DNA from: Gremmenia infestans
Taxonomy: Eukaryota; Ascomycota; Leotiomycetes; Helotiales; Hamatocanthoscyphaceae
Assembly (NCBI GenBank): GCA_032629725.1
Contig: JAFEVB010000001.1
Coordinates: 1,664,731 to 1,728,730, forward strand
Direction: 5' to 3'
DNA length: 64,000 bases
Shown here: positions 24,308-34,899 of the stretch, piece by piece
Position numbering within the stretch: position 1 is the first letter of the stretch
Layout: each line of letters starts with the position of its first letter
Translations under genes and position numbers: made by a program
Notes under the pieces: generated by a model
What the model was told of the DNA's origin: nothing
What the model saw: the letters and a program-made list of their open reading frames with translations, nothing else
Database searches by the model: none

Positions 24308-27275
24308 AGGTTGTCAAAACCGTACTATGGGGTTTATTGGTTGGCAAGTTCAGATGGCGTATAAGGCGAATAACATGGGATAGAGGCAAGGAGTCTTATA
24401 CCCTGAATGCATGATTTATTTTCTCTTTGTAAAAAGTACAATTTTGTTTTACAGCAGAGCGGGCATAGGCATGGGGGAGTACACTGGCATTTCTGGGAGC
24501 TTTGCATTGCGTCTGGCGTTTCTGTGGGAAGGGAATGGGTTCAAGAGGCTTCTTACCCTTTAGATTCTAGATGTCAAGGAAATGGCAATAGTCTCAATAA
24601 ATACAATAAGACATTTCAAGATACCTGAGTCGTTTATATAATTTATATGACCTTTGCAAAACTCGAATTGCATCTATCACCGAGTAATCAGATGGATACA
24701 TACACGGTATAAACATATACCCACAATTCACCAACAAGCAAGCTCAAACTCCAACCCCGCGCCTACCTGCCTGCATGTCTGCACGACATGTCATGTCATG
24801 TCATCAAATCCTTCAGGGGCGGAGAAGTGCTACTGCTACTACAGCTGCATCCTTCAATGGTAGGTAAGTAGGTACTGTAAGACGAGCTTACTTACGGCGC
24901 AGAGTACATTGGTGCGACACTCGTAAAAGCAAGCAAGCACACCAAGGTAATCATTCATTGGATCGGATTGGATGGGATATAAAGTTCCTTTCTAACGTCA
25001 GCTACGGCACGGCTCGGATGCGAAGATAACGTTAAGTTCGCATTGCGTTGCGGTGCGTTGGGTTGGGTTGGGTTGCGGTTTCAGAGAGCGAGCGAAGGAT
25101 AGGTAGGAGGTAGGTAGGTAGGTAGATATGTGGTGATACGGCACTACGTTTTGTGGAGTGTAGTGAGTGTGGTTTATAACAGAAAGAGATATCAGTACCC
25201 ATACATGTATGTATGTAGGTATGTATGGTATGCTATGCTATGGTATGTAGGTAAGTCTCGGATTTCGCTTTCGGGTCTTTTATCCTATTTGGATGGGGTG
25301 GAATTAAGTATCGAGTAAGCGATGCAAGTACAGGTAAGGTTAAAAGATGGGAATTATTGAAGGAGCGTACTGTATGTTGGAAATTGAGTTTATTTCTGCC
25401 TGTCTACCGAGTAAATTACCTACTTCCCTGCCTACTGTATCTATCTGCTAAAATGAAACCCTTCCTTTCTCCCTAGCTATTTGGATCGATGGATGGATTT
25501 GGCTGACCGCACTCACGCGACCATCAGGATGCATACACAACATACATATGGAGTAGGAGGAGGATCGTATCATATCGTATCGTATCGTATATCAAGTATA
25601 CAGTAAGTAAGTGGCACAGGATAGGCGGGACTAAACACCACACGTACTGGATTTAGGCTGAGCATGGCATGGCATGGCATTTCGATTCTCGTTCCTCGTT
25701 CCTCTTCTTCTGATTGATGCTGGGGACTGCTCCTGCTACCTACGCGAGGAGTACAGTACGCCGCATGTAGTGTGGGAAACAACACCCCATGTCATGTATG
25801 TATGTATGTATATATGTGTGAGTATGCATGCCGAGGTGCTTACCCGCTGCAGACAAGTTTAATTCCAAGGCGAGTCAAGTCCTGCTACGGTCCCCTCTTG
25901 ACATACGTATGTACTCCGAGTACGTATGTATGTATGTATGGGTATATCAATTCTGACATACTACTTTGATTCGAACGCTACCAGATCTCACGCGGGGAGC
26001 CGGGGGTGGGGAGCCGGATGCAACGGGGCAGATTTGGACGGAGTACCGCTCTATTGTAGGTAGGTAGGTAGGTAGGTAGGTATATCATGTTCCAACATGT
26101 ACTGTACTGTATCATAAAAGTACTCGTACAGCCCTATTACTCCCAATCTTGAAATGTTGGTAACTTTACCACACCGCGTGAGTGTAGGGCAGGGCAGATA
26201 TCAATGTAACCCCCCTCCCATCCTATCTCATCCCATCTCACCTATCAATTAGCCTCAAATGCAACCACACCGCAGGCACAGACAGACAGACAGACAAGAT
26301 AAGCGCCGGCTGTGCTCGAATCAGATATCTGTTTATACATGTGCGATTCGTATAATTGATACCGAGTAGACTCTGCATATACCGTAACATACTGGATACC
26401 ATAGTACATCACAGCACCATTGTACCGGACGTGAATCCGCTGGCCTGGCTGCGGATGCAGGTCGGAGGATTTTCTGTTTAGGTGCGTGCGTGCGTGCGTG
26501 CGGCGCGGAGCGAACCTTTTCCTGGCTCGCGGTGGTGGAGGAGAGGAGAGGTACTGCACTGCAGAATTCTACCGAGAGAGATGTTGGTGGCGTTGATTTT
26601 ATTCTGCTGCAGAGGATGTGGACAGCTCGGGGTTATTCTTTTGTTTTGGGCAACTGCCGCTCGGGTTGGTGTTTTGTTCATGTGGCGACTGTACTGTTAC
26701 TGGACTCGTGAGATGCAGTTGGAATTGAGTTGGGAATCGACTTCTCCATATCTGTAGAGGGGGTGTGGAGATACTTTGGTACTGCTGTACGTACCGACCT
26801 CGGTTATGAGGTGGTGGCAGGTGGATGGTGGGGTCGATTTGTTTCATGTTTCAGGCGGGGTGTGGTGGTGGCAATGTATGTGGTTGGTAAGAATGTTCAT
26901 ATATAGATGTGAGAGCTCTGGACTGTTGGCAATGGCTATATTGGGGTAGGACGGCGTGGTCACTTCGTATAGACAATTTGCATGTTGGTTTCTCCGTGTT
27001 GGATCATGTCTAGTCTTCCATAAACGGAAGGGAATTGGGGCATGATGGTCGGTGATCGGGGCCGGTGGTAGTGTGATTCGAAGTGACCGGTGCTGCACGA
27101 GAATGAAGCAATACAACAAGAACGAGGCAGACTAGTTCCATGCCAGTGGTAGTACCATTTCGTCCTCATAATACAGAGAATGGACGAGGAAAGATATTCT
27201 AGGCAACGACTAACAGAATGACAGAAATTATGGTCTTGATACAGCGTCACAACAGTTGGGTGCAGCAAAAATCAT
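24308..27275. other. Gene-free region with tetranucleotide microsatellites
   Basis: No convincing gene lies between the WOPR regulator and the AsnRS gene. It holds several short tandem arrays: gtag/ggta units near 25105-25125 and 26056-26082, gtat units near 25200-25225, 25795-25813 and 25921-25940, and gtgc/gcgt near 26481-26502. GTACAGTAC/GTACTGTAC palindromes occur at 25751 and 26099. Confidence 0.55.
26056..26082. repeat. (GTAG)n microsatellite
   Basis: Six to seven perfect copies of a gtag tetranucleotide. It is the longest of several similar short arrays in 25.1-26.5 kb. Confidence 0.85.
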
Positions 27276-29103
27276 CTAACAGTCGCAGCGTCCAACCCAT
27301 CTGGGAAATGTCACTATCTCCCTGATATTCTGTACACCTGACAGATACCCCAACAGTCGATCAAATCCTAGACCGAATCCGCCATGCGGTACACTACCCC
27401 ACCGTCTTAGGTCTACGTACCACTTTAGTTCACCCTGAATAAGACCAAATAATTAGCATTGCTGACTTGGGAAGTGTCAAGGGTTGTTGGGGCTAGGAGG
27501 CTTGGAGTCATCCGGATATTGAGCATAACTTCACCAACAGAAAGAAAGGCATTGCTGTCTGAGGCACTTACAAGTTGCTCATCTGTGATTGACGATACTG
27601 GCCCAGGAGGGAGCATCCCCTTCTCCTGCATGGACTGAAGTAGAGGCTCCAGCCGATGCTCACGCATCGAACCACCAACGACTTCGCAGACCTCGGGCAA
27701 CAAGAGATCAAAACAATCAACAGTGTCCTGGCCAGGGCTGGCTTGCTCATTCGTAGGAGATGAAAGCATATAAAACGGCTTGATTGACTTTGGGTACTTG
27801 GTCACGAATACTGGTGAGCCTTGACCTACTGTCTCAGCAAGATATCTTTCATGTTCGGCTTGCAACCCCAAGCCCCAGGTTGGAGCATGCTCGAATGGTT
27901 GTGCATCCGAAGGCCTAGCTTGAAGATACTTTATGGCTTCGGTATAAGTGATCCGAGGCCAAGGACCAGATGTAATATTTTTCCATCGGTTGTGAATAAT
28001 CGAGCCGTGCCCTTTCTCATCGTGTGGCCCACTAGAAGCTCTGTGAGATTCTATTTCCCCTAAAAGTGGTGACAGCATGAGATTGTAGGTCATGTACTTG
28101 ATCATATCCTCAATCACATCCATCACGCTATTCATGTCCTCTATGAAGCTCATTTCGGCTTCCAGCATGTAGAATTCACTCAGATGGCGCGCAGTATCAC
28201 TCTTCTCGGCCCGAAAGGTAGGAGAAAGCGTCCATACTTTGCCCACAGACTGTGCCAAAGCTTCCAGATGCAACTGACTGGAGACGGTGAGGTACTTGGG
28301 TGACTTGAAAAAGGTTCCATTGTCCTTGTCCCCCACCGAGCCTGTATACGAACTTCCTACATTGAACACTTCGCCTGCCCCCTCACAGTCTGACGAGGTG
28401 ATTATCGGAGTGTGGGTCTGTATGAAGTCTCTGTGACTAAAATATGTGGTGATATGTGCGATGCACTCGGATCGTAGTCGAAGCAAGGTAGTGTTGAAGG
28501 GTATGCGGGTCCGCATGTGTGGCATGGTACGAAGGTACTCGGGGGTGTGATATTTCTTTTGTAATGGAAATGTCTGGTATCTCCATCTCAGCTTGGCTCT
28601 CCGGTATATCTCAAGTATCTCAACAACAGTCCTTACGTACGGATGGATCAGAGGCTCCGAGGATGTCTACCTCGACTACATGAAGTTCGTGGCTTTGCGC
28701 CTTTGGATTCGGGGAAGGCTTCCACGACCCGGTCAGCCGGACTGCTGTTCCGGTGGAGAGACTATTGGTGGAAGGATCAGTATTCTGATATGCTTTTTCT
28801 TTCTTTTTTTCTTTTTTTTCTGGAGGAGTCAGACCTCTTGGCTTGTGCTGGCGTAAGGAGGGCTTGCAGGGGCTCCAGACTTGAGCCATCGCCAATGGAA
28901 GCAAAAGCCCTCTGTTTCTGAGACCGCAGGGACCTGATAAACCCATTTACAACGACATTGCTAGGATCCGCGGGCCCGGTAGCGAGTAGGCGTGCAACGG
29001 AGGGTGGGAGAGGTGTATCAAGGCCAGATGAATAATTCCTGCGCCCGTTTTTGGAGTGGTTGAGTGCCAATTTGATACACTGTGAGAGCCTGGGTTGTAC
29101 CAT
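27276..29103 (-). CDS. slm5: Asparaginyl-tRNA synthetase, mitochondrial type
   Basis: Four exons (29103-28835, 28761-28641, 28573-27572, 27434-27276) encode about 516 residues, with introns of 73, 67 and 137 nt. The N-terminus (MVQPRLSQCIKLALNHSKNG) is basic and Ser-containing, fitting a mitochondrial presequence. An OB-fold anticodon-binding domain follows (FIRSLRSQKQRAFASIGDG, then GTAVRLTGSW). The class II core shows motif 2 (TFRAEKSDTARHLSEFYMLE), the discriminating GGSMREHRLE segment, and motif 3 in the last exon (VPHGGFGLGFDRLLGYL). Family knowledge: it charges tRNA-Asn with asparagine, and in fungi a single-domain form like this is mitochondrial (yeast SLM5). The first intron has a weak donor (GTCTGA) beside an A-rich, GA-rich run; frame and homology across it still fit. 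Confidence 0.92.
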
Positions 29104-29797
29104 TGTACTCTAGGTAGTCTATCGATACGCCAGCCAGAAGAGGAAAAAAGGGTCTTTGAGGTCAGCAGCGGAAGGAGAGTCTTCGGTCGTGGAAGAAGGG
29201 GGGTTTTGTCTGCGGTGGTGGTGGTGGTGGTAGTGTTCAATGTTGTACGGTATTGGAGTGTACTCGCATAGTTCGAGTAGAGTAGGAGGTACCTAGGTAC
29301 CTAGGTGTCCGTACTATGCCAGGTACTATACCATGTACCTTAAACAAGGTTTTGTTTCGTACCTAGGTAGTTTGGGACGCGCTAGCGCGCTAAAGAAAAT
29401 ATACGCGACGCCACTACGACACGACCCGCCCCGCTCCGCCACGCTTCTCATTCTTTTTTATGCTCACTCACTCACCTTCAGCCTCACTTTCATAGCCCTA
29501 CCTGCTTGCTACTTGACATGACGATATATTACTGACTTGTCATTTATCATTTCGTAAGAGATCTGAGATGAGATCTGCTTTTAATCAATCAGTCAACCCT
29601 GTTGCATATCTTCTTTCTGTTGGGATTTGCCCTACATCTGACCCCCTTAGGCCCTTCCCCTCCCTTCCCTTCCTTACCCTCTCTTATTAGATACCTACCG
29701 GTAGGTTGCAGGATAGTCCAGTACTCTCATTTAGCTCCCTCGTGTTGCATTTCTTGCTTTCTTTTCCACTTGACAAATTGATCAAGCATCTCCCTTT
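29104..29797. other. Intergenic, upstream of AsnRS
   Basis: This holds a ggt/gtg trinucleotide run (about 29209-29232) and the near-palindromic tacctaggtacctaggt (29290-29306). No gene was seen. Confidence 0.5.
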
Positions 29798-30309
29798 TCA
29801 CAGTACATCCGCAAGGCTCACCGCCTCTATACGAGCCAAATATTGGGAGTAATGTAATCTCGGGCCATGGACTTCCTTTTCTGTACGATGTTCGACCTCC
29901 CGCCACTTGCTAGATATTTCCTTTTCAATTGCTTCACGATCATGTAGGACCCCAGCATTGATCCATGGATCCTCCCCCCCAAAGTCTTCTGTTACACACG
30001 TCTCCTCTCTTCTACACATAGATTTGCAGGTGACAGATCTTACTCGCCAATCTGAGTATTACCAGTTCGCGGTGCACAATGAGATCTTGGGATCCGGGAT
30101 GTTGCATGACTTTCTCCTTCCTTCATATCGCGGGCCATAAGCCTTTGAAACCATTCGCTCTCGGGATGTTCGAGGTTACAAGCCTTGTCCTGACAAGAGC
30201 AATGGGACGTCCCAGTGAAGTATTGGTGTACATCTGGTGGGGTTTGTGTCGACGGGGGGAACACTTCCATGAGTCCGAGAACCGGCTCATTGGAATCGAA
30301 TCGGCACAT
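29798..30309 (-). CDS. Small hypothetical cysteine-containing protein, two exons
   Basis: Two minus-strand frames fit one gene: 30309-30063 and 30006-29798, joined by a 56 nt intron (GTAATA donor, gaagag acceptor, phase 1), giving about 151 residues. It starts MCRFDSNEPVLGLMEVF. A cysteine group lies near residues 45-55 (HCSCQDKACNLEH), followed by a polar, Glu-rich helical C-terminus (HDREAIEKEISSKWREVEHR). I do not recognise it. The alternative is two unrelated chance frames of 89 and 73 codons. The acceptor choice was made by frame only. Confidence 0.35.
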
Positions 30310-30543
30310 TGTCTTACTTTCGCCGCACAATGACCCCTTTGAACGAAATGTTCCGTTGAGCAAGGCATTCTATTGGCAAAACGTAGCTTCTTATTTCACT
30401 TTCTCTGCTTTTCCCCATCCACGCTCACGTATATAATGAACACCCAGGTCCATCGAATCCATGGTATCAGGTCTCAAGTCAGTCATACCTTCTTTCAAGC
30501 TCAGCAAACACACTAGCCACTCTTCTTTCTCTTCCAAACCATC

Positions 30544-31664
30544 ATGCCTCCATCAAAGCCAAAGCCTTCAGAGATCGCAGCAGAGGCTAAGAGGACATAT
30601 ATTCCCTACATTCGACAAAACTTCAGTGAGATATGGCCATCAACATCCTTCCTATGCTACTCCGAATCTATGTGTGCCCAACCATCGGGCCACTTGGATC
30701 GTCAAGCTCGTTTTGGTATGTTGTCGGTCAATAATCTTAGTCGATATCCCCCTAATCTTATTTCCAGCTTTCTATGACGATGACCCTGTTGATCTCGCTC
30801 TCAAATGGAATGCCGGAGAGAAAAAGGCAATCGCTCCTGTGATTATGCCGGCAAACGATAAAAGACCAGGGGGAGATTGGGAAGCAGGCAAGCTCTTGTG
30901 AAAGCCCTTACCAATGCAAAATTAACGAAACTTTAGGAGTCATGTCTCCAGAGGAGTGTCTCTGCAGACGCAGCAACCTAGTTGCAACACTTACAACGCC
31001 AGCGGAAGGCAACTCTTCCTCGTCCAATTATCCGATCCCGTCAAAAGCCGGAATTTACTCTGGGAATGTTGGTAAGTCTTGACACATTCTACCAACGGCT
31101 TCATGGCAACTTCTAACAGGGGCTAGTGATCTTCCGAAATGGCCCTAACAATTATGAAGCTTGGGATGAATACCAAAGTATGCCTTGACCCATTTTCCTC
31201 CTAGTCACCTACTAAAACCTTCAGCTATTCCTGTCATCTCAGTATGTCCAGTCAAGCGGCCAAAATTGGATACTTCAGGGAAGAAGTACTCATTCAAGCA
31301 AGAAAAGGAGGTCATGCGAGACAAGATCCGCACGGTACTCAGAATCGCCATCTACTACGGCTATTGCAATCTCGTCATTGGAACTTTTGGCCTTGGTCCC
31401 GGGTTTCGAAACCCACCTGAAGAAGTCGCATCAATGTGGCGAGATGCTTTCCTTAGGGATCCCGAATTCCAGAACCATTTCCAAGATGTCGTCTTCGCCT
31501 TCCAAAACCCAGAGGGTCCTAATGCACCCAGCTCAAGCTCCTCCAAATCCTCATCTAAGTCTTCTTCCAAGAGCTCATCTGCTTCCAAAAGCACGGCGTC
31601 ATCTGATTTGGAGATTTTCAGGCATGTATTCAAGCCAGCCAACATCCATGGAGCTTTCAAGTGA
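30544..31664 (+). CDS. Microbial-type PARG (TIGR02452/DUF2263) homologue
   Basis: Best model: exons 30544-30715, 30768-30887, 30937-31071, 31127-31177 and 31225-31664, about 305 residues. The family is recognised from NDKRPGGDWEAG leading into SPEECLCRRSNL, GIYSGNV with VIFRNG, VCPVKRPKLD, and LVIGTFGLGPGFRNPPEEVA. This is the macro-like poly(ADP-ribose) glycohydrolase fold, predicted to remove ADP-ribose. The signature before the paired glutamates reads PGG...PEE rather than the classical GGG...QEE. Intron 2 (30888-30936) must use a GC donor (AG|GCAAGC) to keep frame. Near 30650-30715 a second frame (NLCVPNHRATWIVKLV) also looks family-like, so exon 1 may contain a frameshift or a different splice. 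A Ser/Lys repeat lies near the C-terminus. Confidence 0.72.
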
Positions 31665-32907
31665 AGCCTAATTGTATTATAAGGTTCTTGGCTTACTGGC
31701 GTAATCTTATTGATTGGTGATAGAGTCTGGGAAATGAAATTAGGAGGCGTTTGTTTTAAGATAGAGTTTAGATAGATTGCATGGGGGAAACTCTATAGGG
31801 GCGCCAGGAGGGCTGCGAAAAAAGTTATTCCCGTTTGCAGCTTGGTTTTGCTTGCCTGGATATGTTTTACTTGCTTTTCAGATCAGTTCTAATGCCACAT
31901 AACTATTGACCTCCTCTCCTCCTCGTCACATGTTGTCGCTGAAGCGAGCCTCATACATTGCCCTTGACCTTATCGAGATATACCTGCCGGCAGATTCCAT
32001 GCAAGAAGGCATGATACGTCCGTTTATTTCTATCTGGCAGCATACCGCTCAAATCTCTGTATCACCCACTTCGTCACACCGCCGTACTACAGAAGTCTGC
32101 ACGACCAACCCATTCCACAACGTCGGCGAGGTCTAGTCTCAAGCCACTGCCTTTCCTCATGCACTTCCCCATCCGAGCTCCTAACGCCCTTTGCTTGAGA
32201 GCCATCGTACAATCTGTGCGCAGCCACATCACGCCATGGGTAAGACAGCGGATAACGATCTGCAGTCAGCCCTCGATATTGTCCGGCAGAAGCTCCGATC
32301 TTGATCTGACTGGAAAGTTGCATGGGACTCGGGTTTGAGTAGGACCACACCGGTACCTTTGCAGATGTTAGTGTCGGCTTCCGTCAGGTGCATTGCCGAT
32401 CTGTTGTGCTTCTGTGACTCAAGTAAGGAGGTTATTTCTAAACTAAGTGGTAGGATGTGACCTGAGCTAGAGACTGGCAGTTTTGATTCTTGAACATCAA
32501 CTTACACCGATACTTGAACGTTGCTGATTCTGATTCTTCAAGATACAAAGCAGTTGAACGTTGATTAAACCCGAGAGTCGCCTTTAGAAGTATTTATATG
32601 GCAGAGCCCAGAAAGTTTTCATTTCCGCTAGTTGGACGTCGAAGTATGCAAATATCTCCAAAGCGACGTACACGTGATTTATTAGAAAAAGGGGCGAGGG
32701 GCGAGGGGTGAGGGGCGAGATCAATTCCTCTTTAACGGCATGAATCACCACGCTGGTGACATGTGTTGATATGATCCCGATCGATCACCTGGTCGGTGGT
32801 GAATCAGCCACCAAATGATTGCTCATCTACGAGCTATCATGAAACTAGACTCAAATGCCAATAACTATCGGTGCCTAACGATCTGAGACTTTTGACGAAG
32901 ATTCTGC
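31665..32907. other. Intergenic
   Basis: No supported gene. A ggggcgag/ggggtgag repeat occurs at about 32692-32720. TGAATCA/GGTGA motifs like those at 5.0 kb recur at about 32739-32815 (for example catgaatcacc, ggtggtgaatcagcc). Confidence 0.5.
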
Positions 32908-33201
32908 ATGCTCACCAACAAACTCTCCAACAGACACACCGACAACATGCCCTCAACATGGTCATCGTCAGAGATTTCACGACTCCACATTCATGAATAC
33001 GCCTTGTGTGGCCAATGCAAATATGAGCAGCAGCTCGATGACTGCAAATGCAAGGAATGGTATGCTGCAAGTGCATATCAATTGTTCCGAGGTCCATGCC
33101 CTGCTTGCTGGCATGCGCGTTTCGGCGAAGGGAAGCAACAATGTTTCAAGGAAGATGGAAAGACTTGGCCACGGCCGGGCTGGAGAATGAACTTTAAATA
33201 G
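32908..33201 (+). CDS. Small cysteine protein with PCPACW motif
   Basis: A 97-residue frame starting at 32908, or 84 residues from the ATG at 32947 (MPSTWSSSEISRL). It contains CGQC, CKC and then GPCPACW near residue 64, and ends in EDGKTWPRPGWRMNFK. The core matches the next small gene at 33641: (G/P)GPC-x-ACW, a 14-18 residue gap, then DG-x-TWP. Shared motif spacing in two adjacent frames on the same strand argues that both are real genes from an old tandem duplication. There is no signal peptide, so it is probably intracellular. The CxxC pairs suggest zinc binding, which is an inference. Function is unknown. Confidence 0.55.
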   Translation: MLTNKLSNRHTDNMPSTWSSSEISRLHIHEYALCGQCKYEQQLDDCKCKEWYAASAYQLFRGPCPACWHARFGEGKQQCFKEDGKTWPRPGWRMNFK

Positions 33202-33640
33202 TGATATGATACCCAAATCATACTGAACTCCCTGTGATAGTGCAGGCTGGTCCTCTGAATATACTTTGGGGACGAGATAACGATGAAGAATAAAATACGA
33301 TGTTTTCTATACACTTTTCGGATTCTTTTACATGCGTTATATGATGTCTCTCGTTACTTGTGCTTAGCAAACAGGGACGTTAGTTTGTGTTTAGGTCATT
33401 ACGACATGTGATTCCACAAACTCAAGAAACAATCACCTGGCAGCCAGAAGTTATGAAGTAAGCAAGTCTGCCAACAATGACTGTCGGCTTCCAAAAACCT
33501 TTCTTCAAAACATCATTCCATGTTCGAAGCAAAGTAGAAACAAACATAGCCTCCCGGAACCCTTTTTGAGCAAGTATAATAAACAAACGAAACACCAGCT
33601 AAACGTATTGCATTGGCAACCATAGAAGAGGAGATCAGAA
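33202..33640. other. Intergenic between the two small cysteine proteins
   Basis: No additional gene or repeat was recognised. Confidence 0.5.
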
Positions 33641-33940
33641 ATGCTATGCCACTATCTACACCCGCGTTCACAAACGCTCCTCGTCAAAGCTCTACACGCA
33701 CACTACTGCGCCATTCGCGCCAAATGCGATAACAAGGAACTCATGCGAACAATTGGGTGCCATCGAGTAGACTTGCGGAGGATCGAAGAAAAGTTCACAA
33801 CATACCCAGGACCTTGTAGCGCGTGCTGGACAGTGCAAGGTGTGGTTGGTAGGGAAAAATTGCTCGGGGGAGATTTCAAGCCGGACGGGACTACTTGGCC
33901 GATTATAGAGTCACATGTTAGGAGCTGTCTGCGGGGTTAG
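33641..33940 (+). CDS. Small cysteine protein, paralogue-like of 32908
   Basis: A 99-residue frame starting MLCHYLHPRSQTLLVKALHA. Cysteines occur near residues 3, 23, 29 and 40, followed by PGPCSACW near 57-64 and then PDGTTWP near 80-86. The spacing follows the 32908 protein closely in the C-terminal half and poorly in the N-terminal half. There is no signal peptide or membrane segment. Function is unknown; a small zinc-binding protein is one possibility. Confidence 0.52.
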   Translation: MLCHYLHPRSQTLLVKALHAHYCAIRAKCDNKELMRTIGCHRVDLRRIEEKFTTYPGPCSACWTVQGVVGREKLLGGDFKPDGTTWPIIESHVRSCLRG

Positions 33941-34899
33941 GGATGCTTGGTGATTGAAGGATGCTTTGATAGATGAAGGTTGGAAATGGTAGAATGAGGT
34001 GCTGGCACCTAAGAATTCAAAGTAAGACTTTCTCGGAATCCGTTGGTACATGGCACTCCAACACCTGTAACAGGCAACTGAATGCTGCAGAAAGATCAGT
34101 GTCTCGAAGCGGTTGGAAATGCTTTTCGTGCATATATAAACCTAATTCGAGATTGGAAAGGTCCGTACTTGATTAGGTATTGATTGCGAGGCTCTCTAGA
34201 ATAGGCAATTTTGAATACCTGATGCCCGCCTAGTATCATGAGAGGCTAGAGGAGAGAAATGGTAAACGGGAAACAAGTGTTACTAAGGCGGAAGATATAA
34301 GTGACCATGGACGACGAATTCATAAAGACTTGATGAGCAGAGATGAATACGCCTTTCTGTGCACTTGGCTCTGCTCCCTGAATGCATCTAGTAAGTCCGA
34401 ATCCTGCAGAACCACATTTGTCAGATTCGAGGCAACAATGAAATTCGTAAGAGTCCACTCGAACGAAGCATTGGTCCATAATATTCTTGAAGGGAAATAT
34501 ACCTGGACGCATCTTGTAATGATACCTATTCTTTGTTGGGGGCTGCAAGCTATACAAGCTATACATTGTTGGATACGAGTAGAGGTTAGCGCGGAACCGA
34601 TGAAATCATTTCAATTGGTTGATGGCACAGCTACTACAGCTAGTGCTTCGGAGTGGCATGGACCGCAAGTGCAGCATAGGCAAAGTGCTATGATATATTA
34701 GAAATCAGAGAGCATTGAGTAAGAGACAGGGTAGATAGAATGTTCCTCTATATAATGCTTTGCCATCTGTCAGTTAATTCCAGTTTCCCGTTGTACCACT
34801 CACAATCCAAAGTTCCACGAATCATTTCCTAAAAACTACTGTCTATCATTAGACTCACCAAACAAACCCAGATATTGTTTTGCATTCCTTGAAGATATC
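33941..34899. other. Intergenic, upstream of the aldo-keto reductase
   Basis: Two overlapping opposite-strand frames of about 106 and 123 codons (34246-34701) show no recognisable domain or splice support and are treated as chance. No repeat was seen. Confidence 0.45.

Noticed and set aside
28593..28946. Plus-strand frames of 87-92 codons opposite the AsnRS gene
   Set aside because: They are antisense shadows of its first exons and intron.
34246..34701. Overlapping 106- and 123-codon frames
   Set aside because: Neither shows a family motif, and overlap on opposite strands means at most one is real. Evidence is insufficient.
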